From Cordilura impudica (Eukaryota; Arthropoda; Insecta; Diptera; Scathophagidae): DNA of 64,000 bases. A program made the position numbers and the translations under genes. The stretch is from contig OY821517.1 in NCBI GenBank assembly GCA_963682025.1, positions 107,808,972 through 107,872,971 of the forward strand, written 5' to 3'. Positions 1-11,918 of this stretch are shown here, one piece after another; the first letter of the stretch is position 1, and every line of letters starts with the position of its first letter. The notes under the pieces were generated by a model. The model did no database searches. It worked only from the letters and a program-made list of their open reading frames with translations, and was not told where the DNA came from.

Positions 1-53
1 TGCTTCACACAATCCCTGATTGATGTTGTTTTTTTTTAAATACTGGAAATCAG

Positions 54-252
54 TTGACAGTATCTGTAAACGACCTAGAATCGTATGCTTCAGAAGATCC
101 CCGAAGAATATCTATGACAATGTTAGAACCTATACAAAACTTGGTGCGGAAATTTTCCCAGGACACTAGTCGACTGATTGACCTTCTGCTTTTTAATTAT
201 TTATCCTGCGAAAATCCCTTGGCGTGTGACATGGACATGCATTCAAAATCAG
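54..252 (+). CDS. Candidate internal exon of an unidentified host gene
   Basis: An open segment of 199 nt begins directly after an AG preceded by a T-rich tract and ends at CAG|GTAGTA, a plausible splice donor. The encoded stretch has mixed composition (DLESYASEDPRRIS, then NYLSCENPLACDMDM) and does not look like low-complexity AT translation. I do not recognise the family and see no transposon motif. No partner exon is visible: the next 700 bases are AT-rich and stop-filled, and the window starts 53 bases upstream. It could be a real host exon, a relic exon, or chance. Confidence 0.35.
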
Positions 253-1004
253 GTAGTACTTCATTATACTACCAGTAGGGAGGTGTATTTATGCTGACAG
301 AGGCGTAATTTACAGCTAACAAATTATAATGTATTTTATATGAAGTATTTTTTTTAGGCTACGATTACAGAGCTTTTAATTTCATAATATTTTACGGAGC
401 TGTTCCACAATTTTCTATTCTTTCTGTATGTAACAAATAATTAAAAAATTGTTTAATCCGGAAATTTTTATCAAGAATATTACATTAATATAACAAATGC
501 TTCAAATGTTTCGCTGAAAATTCCTTTAAATTTATAACTGAAATTTTTTAAGATATGATAATGTACTTTCGCATCTTATTAAAATATTTCTTCACCTTCA
601 TAAGGAAAATGCTGCCCATTCTAAGTTATTTGTCAAAGGTTTCTGAAAAGATGATACTTTTTCTAACGAATATACATTCATTTAAACATTCCAATGAACA
701 CTTATTAATTTTGGAAAGTCTACACGACTTTATGTCCATTACACAATCCAGCTTTCAAACAAATCACAGCTGCATTACAGCTGATGATCGAGAAAAAAAT
801 AAAACGTGACATAGACGAATGCAACATAACCAAATTGTTAAAATAAAAAAAAAGCAAACTTATTCGATCGCCAAAAATTTCGGGAAGAGGAGCCATAGTT
901 AGATGAACTGTGTGGGCTGTATCTTCATCTCTTTGGAACCCCAATTTGGGATTGGTCTCTACATTTTGCCTTAAACAATTTTCAGTAATTGCCCGGTATT
1001 ATAA
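253..1004. other. AT-rich stretch, no gene recognised
   Basis: Only short stop-bounded frames without recognisable motifs. Ends at the T-run (minus-strand poly-A) of the next retroelement remnant. Confidence 0.6.
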
Positions 1005-1515
1005 TTTTTTTTTTAAATTAACCAACGCTCAGGGGATGCCCATACACATGCAATGCATTGTGTTGACTTCAAGAAAATAGGTTATGGGAAGGAGGAAAGA
1101 GGAGTAGTGTTTGTGGACATTTGACTTAAATTTTATTAGATTATAACTGTCAGGAAAGACCTTTTAGGTCCACATACGTCTAGTTCGACTGAAACGAATT
1201 CTCTCAGAAGAACATTTCCCATGGTAATATCTACAGAACAGTGCTACACAACCCAACTTCCGACAGTGTTCCAATGAATTAATAGAGATGGATATCCCTA
1301 CTGTCATTGATCACCGCCAACGCCCTCCTTTCCACACGGTCCAGTAGCTCCAAAGTAAACTTTGAAGCTCCTGCCAATATATGGGAGTTGTATTCCATTT
1401 TCGGTCGGATGTAAGTGGTACTGAATTCAGTTCATATTAAACGCAACTTTTTCGTCGTTTTCGCAACAATATGGTCCAAAGATATTTTCCGAAGTAAGTC
1501 CACACCATTCTGTAC
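1005..1515 (-). pseudogene. Non-LTR retrotransposon remnant: RT C-terminal region and 3' UTR
   Basis: Read on the minus strand, stop-interrupted frames encode the post-RT region of a Jockey-like ORF2: TTYIRPKMEYN, then an LELLDRVERRAL-like segment. The same segments occur on the plus strand at 23.62-24.0 kb. The homology continues through a shared 3' UTR (GGGCATCCCCTGAG, then GTTGGTTA) into an A-tract, which is the T-run near 1010. Several in-frame stops and frameshifts make it dead. This is a 5'-truncated, decayed copy of the family at 23.29-24.13 kb. Confidence 0.8.
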
Positions 1516-2077
1516 ATGTAAGTGAGTGCATTAATTTTCAACAATTATTCTTGGATCCTGAATACGTATTTGTGTATCATTCAATTTTAACTAATGGATC
1601 AATTTAATCTTATATGACAAAAAGTGCAACTTATGTAAAATACCTTGTGTCAGTCATTCTAGACATCATCAACTGCTGAAAACGACACCTTTTAGAAGTT
1701 TTGGTGTTTTCCTCAAAATTTGCTTACATCCGAGCAATGTTCACACTATTTCGAACAGCGCGCGATCACGGACAGCCCCTTATTGTCGAAAACGCCGAAC
1801 CAATCGGAAAATTGTTAAAGCGATATGATCATTGCGACTAAATTTAATTTAATGCTGACTTTCAAAAAAAAAATTGAATAAATGTGGTTTCTTGTTGTGT
1901 GCTTAGACTTTCCATCATAAATATCCCAGTTTTCAAATACAATATGAAAAAACCGGAAAATATAATCATTATGCCACCTTGTGTAACTATATCATATAAG
2001 TTTGATAACCCCTATATCATTGTTAAATTAGGCATGCTAAATTCTTATGCAATAAGATTGCTTTCGAAATAAGCCAA
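1516..2077. other. AT-rich stretch, no gene recognised
   Basis: Nothing with coding character or repeat homology to the rest of the window was seen. Confidence 0.5.
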
Positions 2078-2310
2078 CTAAAATTTTTTTTATTAATTTT
2101 AATATTTATTTATTTTAAATAGGGAGTGGTATTAAGAATTCGTCGGGGATTACATTGGATATTGTAGTAATTGCTATATTATAATTGAGTAGACAAGGAG
2201 CTGCCGTGAGGTTTGAACCAGCATCAGGCCTACGAGTGCTGTGTTCAAGGATCTGTTTTAGTACCGCACAGCTAACAAAAAGAACGATCGTTACTTAAAA
2301 TTTTTTTAAT
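2078..2310 (-). repeat. Candidate tRNA-derived SINE
   Basis: On the minus strand a 200 bp unit carries a pol III box-A-like TAGCTGTGCGG and, about 50 bases on, a box-B-like GGTTCAAACCT. Each matches its consensus at about 10 of 11 positions. It ends in an (AAAT)n/A-rich tail. Both sides show a similar AAAAAAATTTTA-type sequence (about 2078-2093 and 2295-2310), as expected of a target-site duplication. The body does not fold into a clean tRNA. No second copy was found in the window, so the family assignment rests on the boxes, tail and duplication alone. Confidence 0.45.
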
Positions 2311-3989
2311 ATTATTTCTTAATTTACTAAATTTTTACAATAATTCATTTAAAACCATAATGTTGTCACGTGAAAGAAGAGGCTTGTTGAAGTTGGTCTT
2401 TATTTAATCGGGGCAGTATTAACTAACAAATTATTTTTCCAACGATATTGCGGTTAGAAATGTCAACGAATATTGCCACTTTTATCAGTCTATTGAATGC
2501 AATTCCATTGTCTGAAGAACTCTTGTTTATGAATGTCGGTTTATTCACATATTTTCTAATTTTTCTGTTGAAGCAAACGCTTGTTACTATCTATTTCTAT
2601 CGATGGTGTGCTATGCACAATGACGTAAAATTTCTCTCATATTGTTGAAAATTTTTAATTTTCTGTGCTATGCATAGTCATAATGCCATCATAAAAAGAT
2701 TTTTAAATATTAACTTACGCAGACTGTCACGTTTTCATTAATTGAAAATTTTGAAAATTCTGTCCATTCTTATGTGCATACTTACTTACTGTTATGCATG
2801 GCACAAATGACAAAAAGAGAATTGTTTGTTACAGTCACATCTTAATTTTGGAATGACAGGTATTTGTAGTAATCGCATAGTAGCAGGTTAAAAAAAAAAA
2901 CTTAAGTACATGTGAAATTCACGTAATGCAACTTTTATAAAATCCTTTTATTTTCATGCTTTGTTTTTGGTGACCGAAATTAAGAACAGAAAAAATGAAA
3001 AAAAGTACGCAATCAAGAGATATTGGATACCCTCCATACTGTATTAAATTTGTCAATGTACTTTGTAACAATTACAAAAATCCATTGGAAATTCTATTCA
3101 ATATAAATAGGTACATGCGATTTTAGTTTGTTTTAAGAAAGGTATGATCGAAAGTAGAATAACTAAGGCAAGCAGCTTCAGGAGTCTCATTAATTAAAGT
3201 TCAGAAGTATTACATTAACTGTATGATCAAGTAACTAATATCAGTATATATAAATGTACGTGTCTATAATTGCTAATAATCATCGTAAAATATACATGGA
3301 GCGGAGAAAATTGTTCGAATTAAAAGTCTCATCCGCGAATAGCAAAAAAACTGAGAATTACAAAGTTTTGGGTCAATCAAAAAAATTACACGTGCCTCAA
3401 CTCGACTGAAAATATCAAGTTTGTTCATATGGGGAAAATATGACTTATTTTCAGATTTTACAAAAATTTCGATCCATAGCTTAATTTTTTCGACAAGTTG
3501 TTATATGAATAAAAATAACAAATGCCCCAGACCACTTTTGTTCAAAAAACTCTAGGTCATGACATGTGATAAACATTTTTTCAACTTTAACACATTTAAT
3601 CAAATTTCTTTTGGTTTATATACCGATAAGTACGCAGAAATGAAGCATTTTTTCATTACCACGTTGGTAACATATTGCGAAATTAGACCAAAATTTTCCA
3701 TTTTTTGATAAAATTTTGAAAACTCCTTTTTTAAGTTATAAAAAATTTTCTTAAACAAACTTTCAAAAAATGGATCTGGCAATATAAAGGTTTGTTAAAT
3801 ATATGTTAGAGATTAACTGTGTGAATTTTTAAATAAAGTGCTCTGCCAGAATTTTTTTTACAAATAATTTTTTTTGCGGATTCCTAGAAAAATTAGTTTT
3901 TTGTGAAATATTCAGTAAATATACTCTATATAAATACTTGGTATCACAAATTTATCAGTTGTCTATTTTTAAATGTTATATCTATAATA
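2311..3989. other. AT-rich intergenic DNA, no gene recognised
   Basis: About 1.7 kb with no supported coding region. All frames are short and AT-driven. No repeat shared with other parts of the window was noticed. Confidence 0.55.
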
Positions 3990-4365
3990 TTAATTGGCTA
4001 GGCGAGTTCTTGTTACCGATGTTATGTTCTACCGTTTCATCCCGATTTTTACCAAACATATATTATTTGAGAGGTATTTCTTTTTGGCTGTTCACCAGAT
4101 TTACAGATTTTTAAATTTTTTCCTATATTTTGAGTAAATTGCACTTAAAAATGCTACTAAAACATACATAAAATTATACGTATGCTATGTATGTGTGTGA
4201 TTATTAAATTTGTTAATGTGTTTGTTAATGAGTTTGTTATCTCCATTCACAATAATAATAAACCAAAAAAGTGTTGGTTTGTGAATTGGCTAAATTGAGA
4301 AATTAAATTTTCTAGAAATTGCACTCGAATTTCGAGAGCTGGAATCTGCTAGGTTTATGTTAATA
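3990..4365 (+). repeat. Second copy of the 3' flank of piggyBac lineage 2, inverted relative to 8360-8700
   Basis: This segment is the reverse complement of 8360-8700 with scattered differences. Shared landmarks include GCTGTTCACCAGATTTAC, AAGTGTTGGTTT and the palindrome CTCGAATTTCGAG (here ending GAGAGCTGGAATCTG). At 8.7 kb the segment lies immediately after the stop of a piggyBac transposase, so both copies are 3' UTR/terminal DNA of that element. The transposase-coding part is not clearly recognisable beyond this copy. Confidence 0.7.
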
Positions 4366-4402
4366 GCCTAGGATTTCTGAAAAAACTAATATGATATTTG
4401 GT

Positions 4403-4498
4403 CCGGTTTCTGGCATTTCAGCCTTCATCAGCGATTTATTGAACATTGTGATAATTGTTATGTTTTTAATTGAATAGGTTGTTTCTATATGAAAATTT
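4403..4498 (-). repeat. 96 bp fragment shared with the insertion inside the 30 kb piggyBac
   Basis: Nearly identical to 30092-30187 (same orientation). It includes the minus-strand CTGATGA, a GGC/GCC stem and GAAACCGG that form a hammerhead-like core in the 30 kb copy. Homology stops right after GAAACCGG, next to the predicted ribozyme cleavage position, and the stem I partner strand is absent here. The other side runs into a Helentron-like element. Confidence 0.75.
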
Positions 4499-4524
4499 AT
4501 TTGGTAATATTTGGATAATATTTG

Positions 4525-5092
4525 GTATATAAGCTTCTATGGGCCATACGATGAACGCCATTGGTGGGAATCGAACCATGTTCAGACCTAGCCCCCATAC
4601 AAATGACCCCTATGAAATCAACATAAATTGCCATAAGATCCAAATTATCATATAACTCTCAGTCAAATTGGGTTTGTATGCGTTTATTACATCCATTAAT
4701 CAGTAGTCCAAAATGAACCCTATGCGACAACTCTCAGTCATAGGCCCCATATAGTGCTGCTTCCCGATCTTCACTTAAATCTATCAAAAAACAAAAATGT
4801 TACACGGATTCTTTTCAAATTTTGTTTGTATATATTTTTGCAAAATCCAAGAGACTTTACCAAACATGGTCAGGATCGGTCCGTTTTTGGGCCTAGTCCC
4901 CATATAGATATAACATCCGATATGAACTTTTTCATATCTGCAGCCAAAATATTAATAAAAATCCCACTCAAATTTGTTTTATGCTTATTTTCTATATCCA
5001 TTTAGTTGGGCCTGAGAGATAGGGTCTCTGAACGCATTGGTATAGGGTATCGTATAGTCGGTATAGACCGACTATAATTTTCTTAGTTGTTG
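4525..5092 (-). mobile_element. Helentron/DINE-like element copy A, 3' truncated
   Basis: Minus-oriented copy of the family described at 34871-35656. It retains the 5' end (reverse complement of ACAAGTAAGAAAATTATAG at 5070-5092) and the central part. It lacks the GTCC microsatellite and the 3' terminal TGGTATAGGGTAT. The palindrome is degenerate here (CGGTATAGACCG). No coding capacity. Confidence 0.8.
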
Positions 5093-5968
5093 TACTTGAG
5101 ATAGCATATGACCCCAAGGTAATGAAAAACAATTTATTGAAAAAAGTCAAACATTTTGTAAGTGCAATCGAAAACACTTGAAATTTTCAGTCGCGTTGAA
5201 ACACCAATAATTTTTTTTTTTTTATTGACCCAAAACTTTGTATTTTTTATTATTTTTGCTAATCGCATACTTCTAAGGGGTGATACGGAGAGTTTGAACA
5301 CTTTTTTATTAATGGCAACCCTAATATACACATATATTCTGATGGAACTTTACTAATCCCAGAATGCCCATAAATTTATGTTTGGCAGAAACTGAGTAAT
5401 TTCCTTTTAAATCAAGAAGTTCTAGAATTATCTTATTCAGATGGTGACTTCTACAGAAGCGCAACAATTATTTGCTTTCTGTAAATGGACATTAAAAGAT
5501 CGCTTTCAACTCAATTATTATCTAAGTCCAACATTTCGCCATGAGAGACTTATCGAAGCAGATAGTTGTTTTATTTATATCCCTTTCAGACCTGAGCCAT
5601 AAGACGATTGTATTTATTGTAATAGCTTCAATATAAAAATCTTTTCAGCAATGTCTATTTCAAAATACATGTCCTAACTTTTGGAGAGGCAATTTTTTGA
5701 AAGAGGGCATAGCACGATTGTATTGGCTAGGTCATAAGCTGAAAAATAATTCTGATAAACTAACAGCACATTTTATTGCTTCACTGCTTTTATATAAATT
5801 TTTAGTATAAATAAATAAACAAAAAAATAATAAGAAAACAAAATGAATATATTCTCATTTACATTAAGGTGCTTCGTTCCATTTGAACACTTAAAAAACA
5901 ATAAGACAATTGTTTAAGAAATGAGAAAATAATATAGATTCATAACTTCTTATCATCTAAAACTAAAT
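5093..5968. other. AT-rich stretch, no gene recognised
   Basis: Contains a T13 tract near 5210. No coding frame or repeat match was recognised. Confidence 0.5.
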
Positions 5969-7412
5969 TTATTCTACATCCTCATTCTTTTGAATGATAA
6001 CATTTAAAACAGTTCTTATTTTTTGCGAGATTGTGGTTGACGAGACATTTTTGGCAGCGGTCTCTTGTACGACTGCTACAATTATTACGACATATTTTGG
6101 CAGATCGAAAGAAGATGCAGGCCAACGGTTATAGCTGGTAGAGTTGGTAATGTGTCCTGGGAAATTTTTTTGACAGTTGAAGTCTCTCACCATGTTCGGA
6201 GGCCTCAAAATATACCGCCAACACAGTTCCTAGTACCTTGAAAGTTAAAAAAGTTTTATTTTTGGCTTTGGCAGGCCAACTAATTTTGCATCCCTTCAGT
6301 ACTCCATCCATGAGTTATAAATAGCGACACCAACGTCATAAATTTTACACCAACGTCACCATTAAAAACGTTGTAATATTGAGTCATAGCAGGTATTTGA
6401 ACAGGGCAAAGGCGCTTGAAGTTTCTTTTCCATCTAATAACTTCACCCACGGGATCTCTGCCACACATTCTTGCAACAACTATGATACTTTCCATTTCAC
6501 GACCGCAACATTATCAGTATTCGTAAATTGAGATATGTCACCCCTATTCATGTTTTTGAATAAAGGAAAGTAATTTTTTTTGCGCAATCTGTATGCCATA
6601 ATCGTGTCCTTTACGATGAAGCCCATTCAGTGCAATGTTTCCAATATGGGAATTGTAGTAAAAAATCAGTCAAAGTATAAAGTATACAGATGGCTCATGA
6701 CCAACTCTACAATCAACAAGTGCCCCAGCTTCATGAACGATTTCAAAATCAACTATGACACCATTAGACGTAGCATAAAACAAATTTTTCATCTATTCAG
6801 TTGCATCTATTTCAGTTGCCAACGGATTACATCGATTTCTTACCATATTGATCACTGTTTTCACTCTCCATAACTTTTTTGTAGGATCTGGTACAGAGAA
6901 GTCTACGATTGCTCATTTGATCAATACAATACTACTGCAGGACTTTAAATTCGCGGATCCATAAAATCTTTTTATATCTGCTATTCCATAACGCAATTCT
7001 TGTCCATACAGTCCATACATTTTTGTATAGTTAACTGTATCCTCTTAGTGAGATTCACGAAAATATTGTTTAAAATATTTTAACGGTGTTTGAACGTTTA
7101 TTAAATTTTAGCGAGCAGATGTAATGGGAAGTTGATGGTGGGGAAATGGTAAATTTTTCCATATCTCCCTCTTATGTAGTGGCTGACTGCTGGAACTTCA
7201 TGGCTTGTGACTTGTATTTAGTAAACTGGGACTTAATATTGATTGTTGATTCATTGCACTTGCTAAGGCATCAGTTTCATTTGCCAAAGTGGATTGCCCG
7301 TCGTTCGAGTTTTCGTCACTTTCGTTTTCGAGAATTATGATTGTGTCTTCATCACTAACATCAGTATTAGACTAGTCTCAAATCACCTATGCAGTTTCAA
7401 CGTCATCGTTTT
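5969..7412 (-). pseudogene. piggyBac-like transposase remnant, lineage 1
   Basis: Minus-strand frames, broken by stops and shifts, follow the order of a piggyBac (DDE_Tnp_1_7) transposase. From the N-terminal side: an acidic leader (DVSDEDTIIILENESDEN, about 7360-7300); TPLKYFKQYF and VNYTKMYG segments (about 7110-6990); EPSVYFD*FFTTIPILETLH (about 6690-6620), which is the second catalytic-Asp block with a stop in place of Asn; FKNMNRGDISQF; then RWKRNFKRLCP and YYNVFNGDVGV (about 6450-6350), where the usual GGVD third-Asp motif appears. It ends with a degenerate tail at 5969. No terminal repeats were identified. Sequence differs strongly from the other two piggyBac remnants. It could not make a functional protein. 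Confidence 0.8.
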
Positions 7413-8359
7413 TTTTTTTTTTTTTTGTTATTTTGACAAATCACTGAAAAAAAATAAGATCATACAATTGTGCGGATGGAAAGAAACGTGATGTTGTGCC
7501 TGAATTGTGCAAATGTGATATCTGTTTTTTAATTTAATAAGATTCTCTAGGAATATGAAATTTAGTAACTTTTATTTTGTAAAACAAACGTGCAAATTCG
7601 AACTCAACAAAACTCATAAATTAAAGTGGAATTTTATGCCAAAAAAAAAATATTAGCCATCACGTGACCGCATGTCAACACTTACAAAAAAACACAAATT
7701 TATTTTACAGCGCAATTAAATTTTTTTTTTAAATTCCCTCTCGATCAAATACCGGGGAAAAAAACAAAAAAAAAATTATTTGTTTATATATTAAGCATCT
7801 TAAACCTTTCATATCTAGCTATACCGAATGTGATATAGCTAGATATGAAAGGGATATAGAACTGATTACAAAATTAAATACAGAAGATCTTTCTTTTTAT
7901 TAGACTCTTCTTAACTCATTAGTAGATCATCTCATTTTAGCTTTGTTTGCGCGCGGCTTTGCTTTCGCTATTAAAGTTTTACTTTCCTCAATTTTTAACG
8001 AATTCATGTATTTATGTATATTTATTTCCATTTCTTATCATAGTGTCACCATGTTTCTGAGATTTCCATTTAGTTCCACAGAAATTCTCAATGAACAATT
8101 AACCCTTCTGCATCCCTTTGATAGATGCCTTTTCTACGATCCTTTGGGTCAATATGATCCAACATTAAAATGTAAACAAAATTTCATATTTAATATAGGA
8201 AATTTATTTGTTCTGTTGTTTTTTTATTTAGTATAATAAGAAATAATGAAAGCTAAAATAAGTAAGCCCTTCCTGAGCAATTATTAAAAAAATATATATA
8301 AAATAAATTTAAAATATAAATTCAGCCTTTTTTTGTATAACAAAATAATAACTACTATC
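7413..8359. other. AT-rich stretch containing one perfect hairpin
   Basis: No gene recognised. Holds a T-run near 7410-7426, A-rich tracts, and the 19 bp inverted repeat annotated separately at 7805-7852. Confidence 0.5.
7805..7852. repeat. Perfect 19 bp hairpin
   Basis: CCTTTCATATCTAGCTATA (7805-7823), a 10-base spacer, then its exact reverse complement (7834-7852). The pairing stops abruptly on the outer side. No coding frame or known element end accompanies it. It could be a foldback element relic, a small hairpin RNA, or a deletion derivative of a palindrome. Confidence 0.85.
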
Positions 8360-8700
8360 AGATTCCAGCGCTCGAAATTCGAGTGCAATTTCTAGGAAAC
8401 TTTATTTTTAAACTTAGCCAATTCATAAACCAACACTTTTATGGTTTATTATTATTATGAATGAAGACAAAAACCTCATTAATGAATGCATTAACAAATT
8501 TAATAAAACACACATATCATATGTGTAATTCTATGTCTGTGTTAGTAGCAACTTTAAATGCAGTTTACTCAAAACAAAGGAAAAATTAATAAATCCGTAA
8601 ATCTGGTGAACAGCTAAAAAGAAATGCCTTTCAAATAATATACGTTTGTTCAAAATCGGGATAAGACGGTAGAACAAAACATCTGTCACAAGAAATCGCC
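8360..8700 (-). repeat. 3' flank of piggyBac lineage 2
   Basis: Lies directly downstream (minus strand) of the transposase stop at 8686 and recurs inverted at 3990-4365. This is probably 3' UTR plus subterminal DNA. A TTAA/CCC-type terminus was not found, so the true element end is unresolved. Confidence 0.65.
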
Positions 8701-11122
8701 TAGCATATTAATATTTAAGATATTTTTAATACTAGTGTATACAAATTTAAAATTTTTTTGGCAATTTGTACACAATGTGACCATATGCTCCTTGAAAATA
8801 TTTTTTTTTTTTTCAAGAACCACATTTAGTGGAAACTTATCTGAATTCCTTCCATGTTGACAAAAGAAACACCACTGTCGTTTACTTTGTAAATTTTTGG
8901 ACAATGATGTATTTTTGCTATTTTGTTTTGAACATTGCACCTGTCAGATTATATCGTTCTTGAATATTTTTAACAAGATTTCTTGCTGACGGTCCATGTG
9001 GCAAAAACTTTCTTCGCAAAATATGTTCATTTATTAGCTGTTCTGCAAGTTCGACTAGATAAAGCCTGCGTCTAAAATTTTTATTGAAATTAGCCACTAG
9101 TTGGTCAAGCGCATGAACTCCAGCTTTCATTTGGTTTTAATGATGTTTTATTTCAGGTTTTTTTTCGTCGTCTCTTACATTGGCCGAATGATGAAGAGAA
9201 CTTAAGAGTAGAACATATTTTTTTTTTTTGGAACATAGGATGCTATAGTTATATCATTTAAAAACAAACAAGTAAGAAAATTATAGTCGGTCTAGACCGA
9301 CTATACGATACCCTATACCATGTCCTATGTCTTAGGCCCAACTAATTGGACATAGAAAATAAGCATACACCAAATTTGAGTGGGATTTTTATTAATTTTT
9401 TTGGCTGCAGATATTGAAAAGTTCATATCGGATGCTATATCTATATGGGGACTAGGTCCGAAAATGGACCGATCCTGATCATGTTTGGTAAAGTCTCTTG
9501 TATTTTGCAAAAATATATACAAACAAAATCTGAGAAGAATCAGTGCAATATTTTTGGTTCTTAATAGTTTTGAGTGAAGATCGGGAAGAAGCTCTATATG
9601 GGGCCAAGGGGATCATTTTTGGACTACTCATTAATGGACGTAATGAACGCATACAAAACCCAATTTCAGTAAGATCTATATGACAATGTGGATCTTATGG
9701 CAATTTATGTCGATTTCATAGGGGTAATTTGTATGGGGGCTAGGTCTGAACATGGACCTATTCTCACCAGTTTCAACAGCGTTGAAAAGCTCATATACCA
9801 AATTTCATCAAAACATATTCATATTTGCGACCTGCAGTTTGATTATAAGCTTTACATGGACACACAGACAGACGGACGGACGGACGGACATTGTTAAATC
9901 AACTCAGAAAGTGATTCTGATTCGATCTGTATAATTAAAGATGGGTCTAGGTCAAACATTTTTGGTTGTTACAAACAGCAGCACAAAGTCATTATACCCA
10001 AACCACATAGTGGTATAGGGTATAAAAATCAGAGTGCAATACAGTGCAATATCCAGAATTTTTTATGGCAAAAAAGTTTTATTTTTACGGACAGTGCCAA
10101 CTAATGTAATATTCTGACAAAATAGTTGAATGGCAAGATTTTGTGTTGTAAAAAAATTATCACATGTAATTATGTATCCCTTTGGGAGAGGGTCTGATAA
10201 TGTTCGCACCACTCTCTCACCTAAATTAAAAATATGGAAATATAACAAACGTAATGCGAAGTACAAAAGTCTCGCCTTGATTTTTTCTAGCTGTGTATTT
10301 ATTGCTTTGCCTGTGTACACTTGCATATTCCAGCCATATTTAGTTGTGGAATCGCAAAGTGCCCAAATTTGTATGCAATATCTGATGGGCTTTGATGGAA
10401 TATATTGCCTAAAGCTGTACCGACATCAAAATGGAATCAGTTGTTCATCTACAGTAACATTTTAATATGGATTGTAAAATACCTTGAGCTGATTGCTCCA
10501 CTTATCCCAAACATTTCTTTCTTCTCTACCTTCAGAGCTGTCAAACCAACACACTTTGATATGCTCGCAAATCGCTTGAGACTCATTGTTGCTCGAAAAA
10601 TTCGTCTTCCGTTTGATTCATTCCATAAGCTAGTGATATTTTATTCATAACCTTTATAAACTCCTGCCATTATTTGTAATCCAAGATATGCATCAAGCTC
10701 TACCAATTATGCTCATATAATTTTGCCAATTATGCTCATATAATTTTACAAATTTTTGATTTGCCATTTGAATCACTATATCTTTTTATATTTGGTAATA
10801 TGAACAAATCGAAGGAAGACTTTATATCTGTAACCATAGATGTTGCTCTTTTGGTAGGTCCAGGCTTATTCAATGAAATTTGATTTTTTGGTAGCCTTTT
10901 GTCCTTAGATAAATATGTAACTGAAGTACTGTGATCTATTTCTATTGCATCTTCCACCTTCGCGCTTTCAACGTTATTATTTGATAATGAATATGATTCG
11001 TCATCTGCATCTCTGTCGGGTGAAAAAATTTCGTCTTCATCACTATCATCAAAAATGCCATCATCTTCGTCATTCATTATATGTTGCAACTGAAGTTCAC
11101 TAAGAATCTGAAGCAGTTTCAT
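8686..11122 (-). pseudogene. piggyBac-like transposase, lineage 2, split by an insertion
   Basis: From 11122 leftwards: an acidic N-terminus (DEDDGIFDDSDEDEIFSPD); then IFRATMSLKRF (about 10580); the first catalytic block TVDEQLIPF with an adjacent stop, and FRQYIPSKP (about 10440-10380); VYTGKAI; and the second catalytic block TCDNFFTTQNLA with LVGTVRKNKTFLP (about 10160-10070). The frame is then interrupted by the 759 bp element at 9268-10026. It resumes with ITIASYVPKKKK, GVHALDQLVANFN (third Asp), RRLYLVELAEQL, and a C-terminal CFFC...CTNC cysteine domain ending at 8686. All three catalytic Asp positions survive, but stops, frameshifts and the insertion kill it. Confidence 0.9.
9268..10026 (+). 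mobile_element. Helentron/DINE-like element copy B
   Basis: Full-length plus-strand copy: ACAAGTAAG 5' end, palindrome TAGTCGGTCTAGACCGACTA, a conserved centre, (GGAC)n near 9876-9890, and 3' end TGGTATAGGGTAT. It sits inside the piggyBac reading frame between a degenerate segment and ITIASYVPKK. The flanking A-run on both sides is compatible with a few bases of duplicated target. Confidence 0.85.
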
Positions 11123-11918
11123 TATGGAACAATCATATATTAGAAATTTTATTTTACAAAACTTAATTTTCTTCTTTGTGCCATTATGTTATAACACTCA
11201 ATGATGATGACTTAAAAAAAAAAAAAAAAGTATGCTCGCTGATCACCAAAAACTAAACTGAACTCATGAAGAAAATTTTGTGGCCGTTTGTTCCCAATAG
11301 GAACCACAGGACATAATATATATATATATATGAAGAAAATATTCCAATGAGACAAAAGTTTTTCATATACAAAACGGGGAATTGCCGAATTGCATTTTGA
11401 ACGAACTCTTTTGTGTACAAATTTCAAGTGTCAATGCGTTAACATATCATCATAAAACAAATTTCAAGAGATACCTTTGCGGGATTCTCCAAATCCCACC
11501 CTTAGTTTGAGAATGATAAAATTTAGAATAAAAAAATATCCATTAAAAGCGATTTTATTGATTATTTGACTGTGAAAAATGTTTGATCTATATTCTGAAA
11601 GAAGATGAATTCAATTCAATTATACTCAATATGAAAAAAATGGTAAATTGAAATTAAACTTGCAATATCGCTTGTTGGATCGTATTTGCCTAAAGGATAT
11701 TAAATGGGTGTAAATTGTGTTTTGAAATGTGGAGGGGGAGGAAAAATTGTTAAAAATTTGTTAAGTGTTAAACGATTTTTTCAGCCGAAAGCGTAGGTAC
11801 TGGAAACGTATTCCGCTCAATTTCAAATATTACTTTCACTGATATAAAATGTAGGTATAATGTTTTCTGCTCCGGGAATTGTTATAATGTTAAAAATTAT
11901 TATATTTATTTTTTTTTT
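11123..11918. other. AT-rich stretch, upstream side of piggyBac lineage 2
   Basis: Probably includes the 5' UTR and terminus of the piggyBac element, but no TTAA-flanked terminal repeat could be assigned. Contains an A-run at about 11216-11229 and a (TA)n tract near 11318. No gene seen. Confidence 0.4.

Noticed and set aside
2200..2290. Functional tRNA gene at the box A/box B segment
   Set aside because: The arms do not form a cloverleaf with a proper acceptor stem or anticodon arm; a SINE head fits better.
9688..9934. Open frames with DGRTDGH-type ends in each Helentron-like copy (e.g. also 15.2-15.5, 34.1-34.3, 62.3-62.5 kb)
   Set aside because: They read through the (GGAC)n microsatellite and conserved non-coding centre; the frames differ among copies and carry shifts.
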